Source of the DNA: Gordonia sp. ABSL11-1 | GTDB lineage: Bacteria; Actinomycetota; Actinomycetes; Mycobacteriales; Mycobacteriaceae | Assembly (NCBI RefSeq): GCF_030315685.1 | Contig: NZ_JASXSI010000019.1 | Span: 34,422-98,421 of the forward strand | DNA: 64,000 bases | Reading direction: 5' to 3' | Shown: in pieces, positions 54,227 to 60,481 of the stretch | How positions within the stretch are numbered: the stretch's first letter is position 1 | How the letters are laid out: the number at the start of each line of letters is the position of its first letter | Notes under the pieces: generated by a model | Database searches by the model: none | What the model was told of the DNA's origin: nothing | What the model saw: the letters and a program-made list of their open reading frames with translations, nothing else | Position numbers and translations under genes: made by a program

Positions 54227-54991
54227 TCAGGTGAGCGTCGCCGACGCGATCGCGGCTTCGTAGCCGACAACAACGGATCTCTCGGCGATCGCGACGAACT
54301 CGTTCGTCTCGGCGCTGATGGTCTCGCGGAGGGCGACCTCGTCACGCCAGCCGAACGTCGGGCTGGTGGCGATCAGCGCCTTGCCGAGGCCATCGACGTA
54401 GCCACCGCCAAACACCCAGGTATGGCCGAGGGGTGTCTTGAATGTCGAGCCGGTGCGGATGATGAGGTTGGCGGCCGAGGCTGCCGCCGCGACGCCGGCC
54501 GACGCGTGGATGAATCCGGTGGTGTTCGTCTTCGCGAGTTCGGCCTCCAGATGGCCGACGGCGGACACTAGATCGCTCGGTGCCGGACCAGCAGGTGCGT
54601 CGGCGATGAGCCGGGCGGCGATCTCACGCTCGACGGCGACCGGCTCCAGTAGGCGGAGGTTCTGCCGAGCGCGCAGGCGTACCTCGTCCTGGGACAGCGC
54701 CGTAATGTCGCACTGGTCGTACGCCCAGACGGTGATCGGGTCGAACGGGTCGGTCTCGGGATCAGGACGCTCACCGTCCTTGAGTTCGTCGCCCGGGTCG
54801 CCGCACCATTCCGCCGCCCAGACGCCGAAGGCATCCCCGCCGCCGAAGTTGTGCGGCCGGACCTGCACACCGCTGGCGAGCCAGCGCGGGATCGGGTCGT
54901 CGGTCCACTGGGTCACCCCGTAGAGCCCCGAGGGGCTGGGGTTGACGAGCGGTGCCTCGAAGCGGACCGGGTGAAGGGTGGGGGTGGTCAT
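54227..54991 (-). CDS. Phage capsid-like protein
   Basis: A 254-residue protein beginning MTTPTLHPVRFEAPLVNPSP with an early VWAAEWCGDPGDELKDGERP and PFDPITVWAYDQCDITALSQ. It then has a long helix (RARQNLRLLEPVAVEREIAA), a VSAVGHLEAELAKTNTTGFI strand-helix and the C-terminal block LGHTWVFGGGYVDGLGKALI plus ERSVVVGYEAAIASATLT. This pattern resembles a family of actinophage virion proteins that I believe are HK97-fold capsid-like; the assignment is from memory and needs a structure search. It has a GTG-like four-base ATGA overlap with the upstream gene (54988-54991). Confidence 0.5.
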   Translation of the reverse strand: MTTPTLHPVRFEAPLVNPSPSGLYGVTQWTDDPIPRWLASGVQVRPHNFGGGDAFGVWAAEWCGDPGDELKDGERPDPETDPFDPITVWAYDQCDITALSQDEVRLRARQNLRLLEPVAVEREIAARLIADAPAGPAPSDLVSAVGHLEAELAKTNTTGFIHASAGVAAAASAANLIIRTGSTFKTPLGHTWVFGGGYVDGLGKALIATSPTFGWRDEVALRETISAETNEFVAIAERSVVVGYEAAIASATLT

Positions 54992-55728
54992 TGCGTTGCC
55001 TCAATTCCGAGTTCGTGCAGTGTTTTTCGGTGTGCGTCGAGTTCGTCCTCGTGCGGGCGGTCGACCGGGCGGGGGTTCTGCTCGCGGTAGGTGCGAGCAC
55101 GGTGAATGCGACGCGACAGGTCCAGCACCGCGCGGTCGAGGTCCCGCAGCTCAGCGGTGAGTGCCTGACTGAGGGCGCTGGGTTCGCCGTCCACGGTCTG
55201 TGCCACCGCGCCGAGCGCATCGGCCAGCGGCCGGGCATACGTGGCGGCTAGCTCGATCAGCGGGGCCACCCAGGTACCGGCGAGCACATGCTCCCGGGTG
55301 ATGACCGGAGCGGTGGGCTTCGACAGGCCAACCAACGCGGCGCGGGCGCGTTCACGATCAGCGGGAGCGAGGGTGTCGAGCTTGCCCCTTGCGTCGCGGG
55401 CGGTCACCGTCCCCGCCACCGAGGTCACGAGAGCGTGCACGGCGGTGGTGATGGTCTCGGCGGCGTTGGTGTACGACCCGGGGCACGGCTCGGCGGCCAG
55501 CTCGGCCGCGACCGGCGAGAGCACACCCTCGATCTCGGCGGCGAGGTCGAAACTGCCGTTGTAGGCGACGATGTGGGCGTGACGCCGCCGCTCCCGCAAC
55601 TCGTCCTGGCTGTAGACGCGCGGGGTGCGTCGGGTGGGCCATTGGCGCTGCTCTCGGCGGATCGTGGCGAACCGATCGCCGGACGTACTGACCTTGGCGA
55701 TGTCGCCGCGCTTGATTCGGGTGGTCAT
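54988..55728 (-). CDS. Hypothetical helical protein of the element
   Basis: A 246-residue protein, not recognised. It starts with a basic segment (MTTRIKRGDIAKVSTSGDRF), has RTPRVYSQDELRERRRHAHI, and then mostly amphipathic helices (NAAETITTAVHALVTSVAGT; DLDRAVLDLSRRIHRARTYR), ending in an acidic-basic tail. No signal peptide, span or catalytic motif. Both ends overlap neighbours by ATGA (55725-55728 and 54988-54991), so it is made together with the capsid-like protein. A scaffolding or virion-associated role would fit the position but is only a guess. Confidence 0.55.
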   Translation of the reverse strand: MTTRIKRGDIAKVSTSGDRFATIRREQRQWPTRRTPRVYSQDELRERRRHAHIVAYNGSFDLAAEIEGVLSPVAAELAAEPCPGSYTNAAETITTAVHALVTSVAGTVTARDARGKLDTLAPADRERARAALVGLSKPTAPVITREHVLAGTWVAPLIELAATYARPLADALGAVAQTVDGEPSALSQALTAELRDLDRAVLDLSRRIHRARTYREQNPRPVDRPHEDELDAHRKTLHELGIEATQ

Positions 55729-55919
55729 GCGGAGTGCTCCTTGTCGAGGGTGGTGATGGTGGGGCCGCTGGTCGCAGCTTTGAGGGCGAGGTCGGGTCGG
55801 CCGTGGGCGGCGAGGCGGAATACCTCACCGACCCAGTCGGGGGCGATTGAGTCGGCCGATGAGGCGGTGGCCCACATCTGCCGGCCGATCTCGTCCGGCT
55901 CGATCGCGGCGGCGGTCAT
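55725..55919 (-). CDS. Small hypothetical protein of the element
   Basis: A 64-residue acidic protein beginning MTAAAIEPDEIGRQMWATAS and ending LKAATSGPTITTLDKEHSA. Not recognised. Its start overlaps the stop of the upstream 82-residue gene by ATGA (55916-55919), and its stop overlaps the next start in the same way, which is the main reason to accept it as real. Confidence 0.55.
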   Translation of the reverse strand: MTAAAIEPDEIGRQMWATASSADSIAPDWVGEVFRLAAHGRPDLALKAATSGPTITTLDKEHSA

Positions 55920-56164
55920 GCCGCATACACCTTCGGGCCGATCGCCTTGTCGAACTCGTCGGCGAGCCTGATCAGCGGCGACCCGCCGACCTTGACGACG
56001 GCGATCTCGCCGCGTTGCCAAAGCTCGGTGACGGCCTCCTGCACCGCCCAATAGCTGCCGGTGATCGTGGGTCGGATGGTCGCGAGCCGGACGAGGGTGC
56101 CGTCGGCGTCGGGGTCGCGTCGGCGTAGTTCGGTCATGATCTGGGTCTCGATGGTGGTGGTCAT
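55916..56164 (-). CDS. Small winged-helix-like protein of the element
   Basis: An 82-residue protein: MTTTIETQIMTELRRRDPDA, LVRLATIRPTITGSYWAVQE, AVTELWQRGEIAVVKVGGSP. The helix-turn-helix and short beta-hairpin (wing) suggest DNA binding, but no family is recognised. GAGGAG lies 6 bases before the ATG 56162-56164, the only strong ribosome site in this four-gene coupled string, so translation of the string probably begins here. Confidence 0.6.
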   Translation of the reverse strand: MTTTIETQIMTELRRRDPDADGTLVRLATIRPTITGSYWAVQEAVTELWQRGEIAVVKVGGSPLIRLADEFDKAIGPKVYAA

Positions 56165-56230
56165 GCGGGACTCCTCGTGGTGTCGTGCGGTGGTGGTCCT
56201 TCTCGGTTGTGGGACGCGCACGGTGGTGAG

Positions 56231-56282
56231 GATCAGGTCGACATGGTGACCTCCCCGATCAGGTCGACATGGTGACCTCCCC
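56231..56282. repeat. Exact 26-bp tandem duplication
   Basis: The 26 bases at 56231-56256 (starting GATCAGGTCGACATGG) are repeated without change at 56257-56282. The unit contains the last codons and stop of the leftward 80-residue gene, so the duplication copied its 3' end. Both copies carry GGGGAGGTCACCATG on the minus strand, a ribosome-site/ATG pair. Confidence 0.95.
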
Positions 56283-56501
56283 GATGAGGGAATCGAGCAC
56301 GGCATCGGCCTGGTCCTGATCGACGAGCCCGGAGGCGACCTCGCGATTCACGGCGGCGCGCAGCCTCCACCACGACAGCGCTGCCCGCGCCTCATCGACG
56401 CGGGGGCCGCTCGTTTCGCCACGGCTGGCGAGAACTCCGAGCCGAGATCGCCACCCGGCCATCGACCGGCTGCGGGGGTCGGCCATCGCTTGCGTGCTCA
56501 T
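56259..56501 (-). CDS. Small hypothetical protein of the element
   Basis: An 80-residue protein: MSTQAMADPRSRSMAGWRSR, then SGPRVDEARAALSWWRLRAA and DQDQADAVLDSLIGEVTMST. Helical, without a recognised domain. The start is uncertain (ATG 56499-56501, or a GTG six bases earlier). The final LIGEVTMST and stop codon lie in the first-translated copy of a 26-bp tandem duplication. Confidence 0.5.
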   Translation of the reverse strand: MSTQAMADPRSRSMAGWRSRLGVLASRGETSGPRVDEARAALSWWRLRAAVNREVASGLVDQDQADAVLDSLIGEVTMST

Positions 56502-56663
56502 GCTCACGATGTAAGCAAGTCGGGGTGCAACCGACTTCGGCCTCAAGGACCTGGAGAGTGCCTCGAATGTCAGAACCCGTTGCGTTGCTGGTGGTTTAGT
56601 GTCCAGCAGTGCAGCCGAGGTGGCGTCGCAATCGAGCGGCGTAGCGTCGGCGTGCTGACCGGG

Positions 56664-56695
56664 GTAAGCACGATTTCGAGCGAGATCGTGCTACC
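56664..56695 (-). terminator. Hairpin 3' of the zinc-ribbon gene
   Basis: AGCACGAT (56667-56674) pairs with ATCGTGCT (56685-56692) and flanking GGT/ACC pairs extend the stem past one bulge. It lies 30 bases after the stop of the leftward zinc-ribbon gene. The rest of 56502-56721 shows no gene. Confidence 0.5.
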
Positions 56696-56721
56696 GAGTG
56701 GCATCACGCGAGGGCTAGTCG

Positions 56722-57276
56722 TCACGTGACGGCTTCGTAGCCGACCTGCCGGGGGGTGAACGGCGACCGCTGGCGTGATGGTTGGGCAGCTCGTCCCCTG
56801 AGTAGCGCAGTCAGCTCGGCGATACGCGGTAGCACCGCTTCGAGATCGCGAGCCAGGTCGGCGGCGACGTCAGGCGAGATCGACGCGGGCAATGTTTCGC
56901 CGAGTGGGTCAACTCCGAGGTACATGACGCCCGTAACCCAATCGCGGATCACCGCGCCGCCGTCCCATTGATGAGCTGTTTCGATCGCGTCGGCGCGGGT
57001 CTTCTTCTTGCTCGCAGGTATCGACTCGGCCTCGGCGAGTCGATCGGCTTGGGTTCGGTACCAGCGTAAACGTCCGGCCATCCACTCATCGCCCGGCGGC
57101 ACGGGTGACGGGGCGGCCGGAATCGTCACGGGCGAGCTATTCGTCACGTGAGTGGTAGACGTCGCGTGACGGGCGCGGTATGCCTTCTGCTGGCAGCTAC
57201 GGCCGCAGTAGAGGGCGTCCACCCGACCGTAGAACGTCGAGCCGCAGATCGAGCAGGTGCGCTGGGAGGCGGGCAT
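56722..57276 (-). CDS. Zinc-ribbon protein of the element
   Basis: A 184-residue protein with an N-terminal four-cysteine zinc ribbon, C8-x2-C11 and C24-x3-C28 (TCSICGSTFYGRVDALYCGR), a Ser/Thr/Pro linker and a helical body (GRLRWYRTQADRLAEAESIP; SISPDVAADLARDLEAVLPR). The ribbon resembles those of actinobacterial element-encoded DNA-binding proteins; no function is known. It is bracketed by TCACGTGA palindromes: over its stop codon (56722-56729), inside codons 40-45 (57144-57151) and upstream (57334-57341). Confidence 0.6.
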   Translation of the reverse strand: MPASQRTCSICGSTFYGRVDALYCGRSCQQKAYRARHATSTTHVTNSSPVTIPAAPSPVPPGDEWMAGRLRWYRTQADRLAEAESIPASKKKTRADAIETAHQWDGGAVIRDWVTGVMYLGVDPLGETLPASISPDVAADLARDLEAVLPRIAELTALLRGRAAQPSRQRSPFTPRQVGYEAVT

Positions 57277-57327
57277 GGCGTGACAATACCGAGAGCGCTA
57301 GGTGTTATGGCCGTCGACCGTGTCCCT

Positions 57328-57347
57328 TAATCCTCACGTGAGGATTA
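57328..57347. promoter_or_regulatory. Perfect 20-bp palindrome, operator-like
   Basis: TAATCCTCACGTGAGGATTA is fully self-complementary with no loop, lies 52 bases upstream of the leftward zinc-ribbon gene, and has the same TCACGTGA core found twice more at this gene. Best read as a dimeric repressor site. Confidence 0.6.
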
Positions 57348-57366
57348 TGTGGGTGGTCGTCGTTGC

Positions 57367-58137
57367 TCAGGGCTGCGGGCGCTGGGACTCAGGCAGGGTC
57401 TCGATGTAATCGTGCTGTGGAAGCACTCGGAGCTGGCGCATTGTCGGTACGGTCCAGCCTTCTTCGCCGGGGCGAGGTCCCCAATCGTCGAGCCACCAGG
57501 GCAGGATTCCGAGGACGTCCCGAATGCCGTCGTTGTCGGGGTCCGTCGAGAACTCCATCCCGAACTTGCGGAGAGCGAAGATGCTGTCGTTGACGTACTT
57601 CAGCCCAGCCAATACTTCGCCAGCCTCGGCCTCGGTAATCGTCACCGTCTTGCGGTTATGCATTGCCCAACCGCTGTCGATACGCATCTCGTCGGGCTCT
57701 CGGTAGGGCACCCTGCGAATGGTCACCGACTGGTTGGGCGTCTCACCGGAGATGGAAGTGAAGTGCAGCATGTGGCCGAGATCGTCACGCATCGCCTTGG
57801 CACGCTTGCACTCGGCGGTCCACTCGGTCTCGCTGGGCAGGCGGATGTTCAGCCATCGGGCGATGCGCCGCAGGTCGCGGGCCACGTTGTCGCCGTCCGG
57901 ATAGACGAACGGCGGCTCGGTCGGTGGATTCTCCTCGATCACGTAACGGAAGAACCGAACCTCCTCGATCACGGTCTCCCAGGCGCCGCACACCTGCCAA
58001 AGCAGTCGCTCAATGATCGGAGAGGGCCAAAACAGCCGGGCAGCCGCGCGTTCGTTCGCTTGGACTTGACGCCAAATCGCGTCGGGCTGCTCACTGAGCG
58101 GTAGCGACGAGATCGGCGGTTCGGCATCGGAACTCAT
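57367..58137 (-). CDS. Hypothetical protein of the element (HEPN/ApeA-neighbour-like size, not recognised)
   Basis: A 256-residue soluble protein. Features: QVQANERAAARLFWPSPIIE, RLLWQVCGAWETVIEEVRFF, ARDLRRIARWLNIRLPSETE, a central RDDLGHMLHFTSISGETPNQ beta region, and a C-terminal LGILPWWLDDWGPRPGEEGW. The RxxLGH-like string RDDLGHML has an R-x4-H spacing (R, then H five residues on), so a distant HEPN-type helical domain is conceivable. No family is recognised. ATG 58135-58137 with AGGG about 11 bases upstream. Confidence 0.55.
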   Translation of the reverse strand: MSSDAEPPISSLPLSEQPDAIWRQVQANERAAARLFWPSPIIERLLWQVCGAWETVIEEVRFFRYVIEENPPTEPPFVYPDGDNVARDLRRIARWLNIRLPSETEWTAECKRAKAMRDDLGHMLHFTSISGETPNQSVTIRRVPYREPDEMRIDSGWAMHNRKTVTITEAEAGEVLAGLKYVNDSIFALRKFGMEFSTDPDNDGIRDVLGILPWWLDDWGPRPGEEGWTVPTMRQLRVLPQHDYIETLPESQRPQP

Positions 58138-58193
58138 GGCCGCAACCCTATCGGCCACAACGCCATACAAGCTCGGGGTTTACATCGCTCGGA

Positions 58194-58931
58194 CTACGCC
58201 GCCGGGTGATCGGGGTCGGTCGCTTCGAGGTGGGCGGTGATTGCTCGGCCTCGTCGGCCGTCGAGCACCCGGCGCACGGCGTTAGCGTGCCAGGTGGTCG
58301 ACCCGCTGCTGGTCTGCACGCCGTCAGCCTCCAGAGATGAGCCGATCGAGCGCAACGATGCACCCCCGTACGCAGCTCGGCAGATGCGCTCGACGACGGC
58401 GTCAGTCAGCTTGGAGGGCGTGCCGAGCTGGACGCCCTGCGCCCGCTTCTCAGCCAGCGCCTCGCGGGTGCGCTGCGAGATCATGTCCCGCTCGAACTCG
58501 GAGAACACCCGCAACATGTTCATCGCGGCCCGGCCAGCCGGGGTGGTTGTGTCGACCATCTGGTCAGCGGTGGTGATTCGCCATCCCTGCCTCGCTGCGA
58601 TGCGATCGAGGTCAACCGCATCGGCCAGCGATCGGCTGATCCGGTCGAGCTTGGCAGCGAGCAGGGTCTCAGCCTGTCGATTCGCCAGCGCGTCGAGGGC
58701 ATCGCTCATCGCGGGTCGTTTGGTGGGTGCGGTGCCACCGCTCACTCCCGCATCCTCGAACCACTCGACGATCGTCAACCCACGCGCCTCGGCGTATGCC
58801 TCGATGGTTCGCCGTTGGGCATCGAGGCCGAGCCCCGAGTCGGACTGCTCAGTCGTCGACACCCGAAGGTAGGCGACCGCCGTGCCAGACGGGGCGGTGG
58901 GTCGGGTCCGAGTGACGCGCATGTTGGCCAT
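58194..58931 (-). CDS. Small serine recombinase (resolvase/invertase family)
   Basis: A 245-residue serine recombinase. The catalytic domain shows AVAYLRVSTTEQSDSGLGLD with nucleophile S25, LDRISRSLADAVDLDRI, and RVFSEFERDMISQRTREALA with the conserved arginine region. A C-terminal HTH of about 60 residues follows (AYGGASLRSIGSSLEADGVQ). At this length it fits resolvases, invertases or IS607-like enzymes rather than large serine integrases. TAGACT ends 6 bases before ATG 58929-58931. An inverted repeat at 58948-58973 just upstream may be its own binding or crossover site. Confidence 0.9.
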   Translation of the reverse strand: MANMRVTRTRPTAPSGTAVAYLRVSTTEQSDSGLGLDAQRRTIEAYAEARGLTIVEWFEDAGVSGGTAPTKRPAMSDALDALANRQAETLLAAKLDRISRSLADAVDLDRIAARQGWRITTADQMVDTTTPAGRAAMNMLRVFSEFERDMISQRTREALAEKRAQGVQLGTPSKLTDAVVERICRAAYGGASLRSIGSSLEADGVQTSSGSTTWHANAVRRVLDGRRGRAITAHLEATDPDHPAA

Positions 58932-58947
58932 GCTCCTAGTCTATATC

Positions 58948-58973
58948 GTTACCCCGACGACGGTTGGAGTAAC
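58948..58973. promoter_or_regulatory. Inverted repeat upstream of the serine recombinase
   Basis: GTTACCCC (58948-58955) and GGAGTAAC (58966-58973) form an 8-bp inverted repeat with one mismatch and a 10-base spacer, over the -35 region of the recombinase promoter. Candidate autoregulatory operator or res half-sites. Confidence 0.5.
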
Positions 58974-58998
58974 ACTGTTGTGTGCGTTGCCAATTCGA

Positions 58999-59652
58999 TC
59001 AGCCCCACCCTGCCGCCTCGCCGCCGATCTCGATGATGGGCTGACGACGTCCGCTGATACTGCGGGCAAGCGCCGGGTTGGTGACACCGGGAGGTCCGAA
59101 CGTTCCGACGGGTGCTCGATAGCGCCGCTGACTCGACGTGACCTGCTCGACCTCGACGATCTCGGCCTCGATGATCTCCTTATCGCCGCTCTCGTCGGGC
59201 TCAGGCGGTGGGGGTACATCGACTGCGGGCGAAGGCTGTTCGTGCGTCTCCGGCTCGCTCAGCTCCGGGGCGGGCTCATCCCACGGCTCGGCCTCGGCGG
59301 GTGCGGCCAGCGCGGGGTGGTCGTCGGCGTCGCACCACGCAGTGCGCCGCCATGCCGCCGCCCGTTCGTCCTCGCTCAGTATCCGCAGCACCTCCTCGAA
59401 CACCTGGAGATGCTGACTCCATAGCGGGCCATCGCGGCGAACGTCGCCGAAGACCCTGACGATGCCCTCGGCGACCTCGCGATCAAGAGCGTCGGGGGTG
59501 AGGTCGCCGTCGGCGATACGTTGATCGACGGCCAGGCCTGCCGTCAACAGACCGAGCGTGTCGGTGTCGAGGTTGGCGTCGGCGGCGGTACGGGCAACCC
59601 CCATCGCCGCTCGGATCGACTCAGCCTTGGGGTTGGTGTGAGTCTCGGTCAT
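58999..59652 (-). CDS. Hypothetical acidic protein of the element
   Basis: A 217-residue protein. The N-terminal 100 residues are helical (SIRAAMGVARTAADANLDTD; LWSQHLQVFEEVLRILSEDE). The next 70 are Pro/Glu-rich and disordered (AEPWDEPAPELSEPETHEQP), and the end is basic with RRYRAPVGTFGPPGVTNPAL. Not recognised. Its ATG overlaps the stop of the upstream terminase-like gene (ATGA 59649-59652), so the two products are probably made together. Confidence 0.55.
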   Translation of the reverse strand: MTETHTNPKAESIRAAMGVARTAADANLDTDTLGLLTAGLAVDQRIADGDLTPDALDREVAEGIVRVFGDVRRDGPLWSQHLQVFEEVLRILSEDERAAAWRRTAWCDADDHPALAAPAEAEPWDEPAPELSEPETHEQPSPAVDVPPPPEPDESGDKEIIEAEIVEVEQVTSSQRRYRAPVGTFGPPGVTNPALARSISGRRQPIIEIGGEAAGWG

Positions 59653-60095
59653 TCGATTACCTGTCCGTCGATGGTGGCTAGTAATTCGCGTTCGAGCTGG
59701 TCGAACCGGTCGGCAGTCGCCACTGCTACTTGGTGCTGGTGGCGCTCAGGTGCATGGAGCCCGTAGAGCTTCGCGAGTTCGTTGTCCTGGGCGTTGATCG
59801 TCCGCAGCAGGGATGCGGCGGCGGACCAGTCCTGCGATGACACAGCTCGTGCGAGTGCCTTGGTGGCGACGCCTGTCGTGACCCGCTTGCGTTCGATGAT
59901 CTCGGCGAGCACGGTGTCACCGTCCGGAACGGGGTTGCGGTCGAGGTATCGCTTGTAGGCGCGCTGCGCACCACCGTTCGACGTGTACCCACACTCGTCG
60001 CGGATAGCCGACCAAGATAGCCCGGCAACTGAGCGAAGATAGAACACTCGCTCAGCTCGGGCGCGGGCATCGCGCAAGGGCATCACCTGGGGCAT
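59649..60095 (-). CDS. HTH protein, possibly small-terminase-like
   Basis: A 148-residue protein. An N-terminal HTH (RAERVFYLRSVAGLSWSAIR, DECGYTSNGGAQRAYKRYLD) is followed by a helical region (ATKALARAVSSQDWSAAASL, LRTINAQDNELAKLYGLHAP) and an oligomerisation-like end (DRFDQLERELLATIDGQVIE). The DNA-binding head plus the ELAKLYGLHAPER string resemble phage small terminase or terminase-like DNA-packaging proteins, as I recall them. No large terminase is in the window. If correct it would redirect packaging of a helper phage, as in phage satellites. ATG 60093-60095. Confidence 0.45.
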   Translation of the reverse strand: MPQVMPLRDARARAERVFYLRSVAGLSWSAIRDECGYTSNGGAQRAYKRYLDRNPVPDGDTVLAEIIERKRVTTGVATKALARAVSSQDWSAAASLLRTINAQDNELAKLYGLHAPERHQHQVAVATADRFDQLERELLATIDGQVIE

Positions 60096-60235
60096 GCCGC
60101 AATCATGCCGCAGAACGGTGCAGACCAAGAACGCCGACAGGGGAGGTTAATACGTTGGCGCGGGCGATGATTCGATCCCACAGCTTCTCCACCCGTCCGC
60201 CTCGGCGACGGCGTGATCGACGGTACGCCGCTTGT

Positions 60236-60480
60236 CAGAAATCTCCCTCGCGCGTGGTCTCGTGTGAGATTTATGTGATTTATGTTCTTACCTGGGGTTA
60301 TAGGCGAGATTCATAGGAGATTTATGAAGAGATTTACGGGAGATTCTTGGTGCGCCATGAATCTCAATACCCCACAAGAATCGCACTCATGAATCTCCCA
60401 TGAATCTCATGTGTTTGCCCAGGTGAGAGCAAGAATCTCAAGAATCTCACCTGGGCACGCGCGCGAGCAATCTCGGACCC
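60236..60480. other. Iteron-type replication origin candidate
   Basis: An AT-rich island in GC-rich DNA, 3' of the replication gene. GAGATTYAT-type decamers lie in direct orientation at 60266, 60277 (partial), 60306, 60317, 60329 and 60340, spaced 11-12 bases. Inverted copies (CATGAATCTC or CAAGAATCTC) start at 60356, 60375, 60388, 60399, 60430 and 60439. A perfect 11-bp hairpin, CCCAGGTGAGA / TCTCACCTGGG, spans 60418-60455. Iterons on one helical face, flipping orientation around a centre near 60352, are typical of initiator-bound origins. No gene is seen in 60096-60481. Confidence 0.75.
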
Positions 60481-60481
60481 G

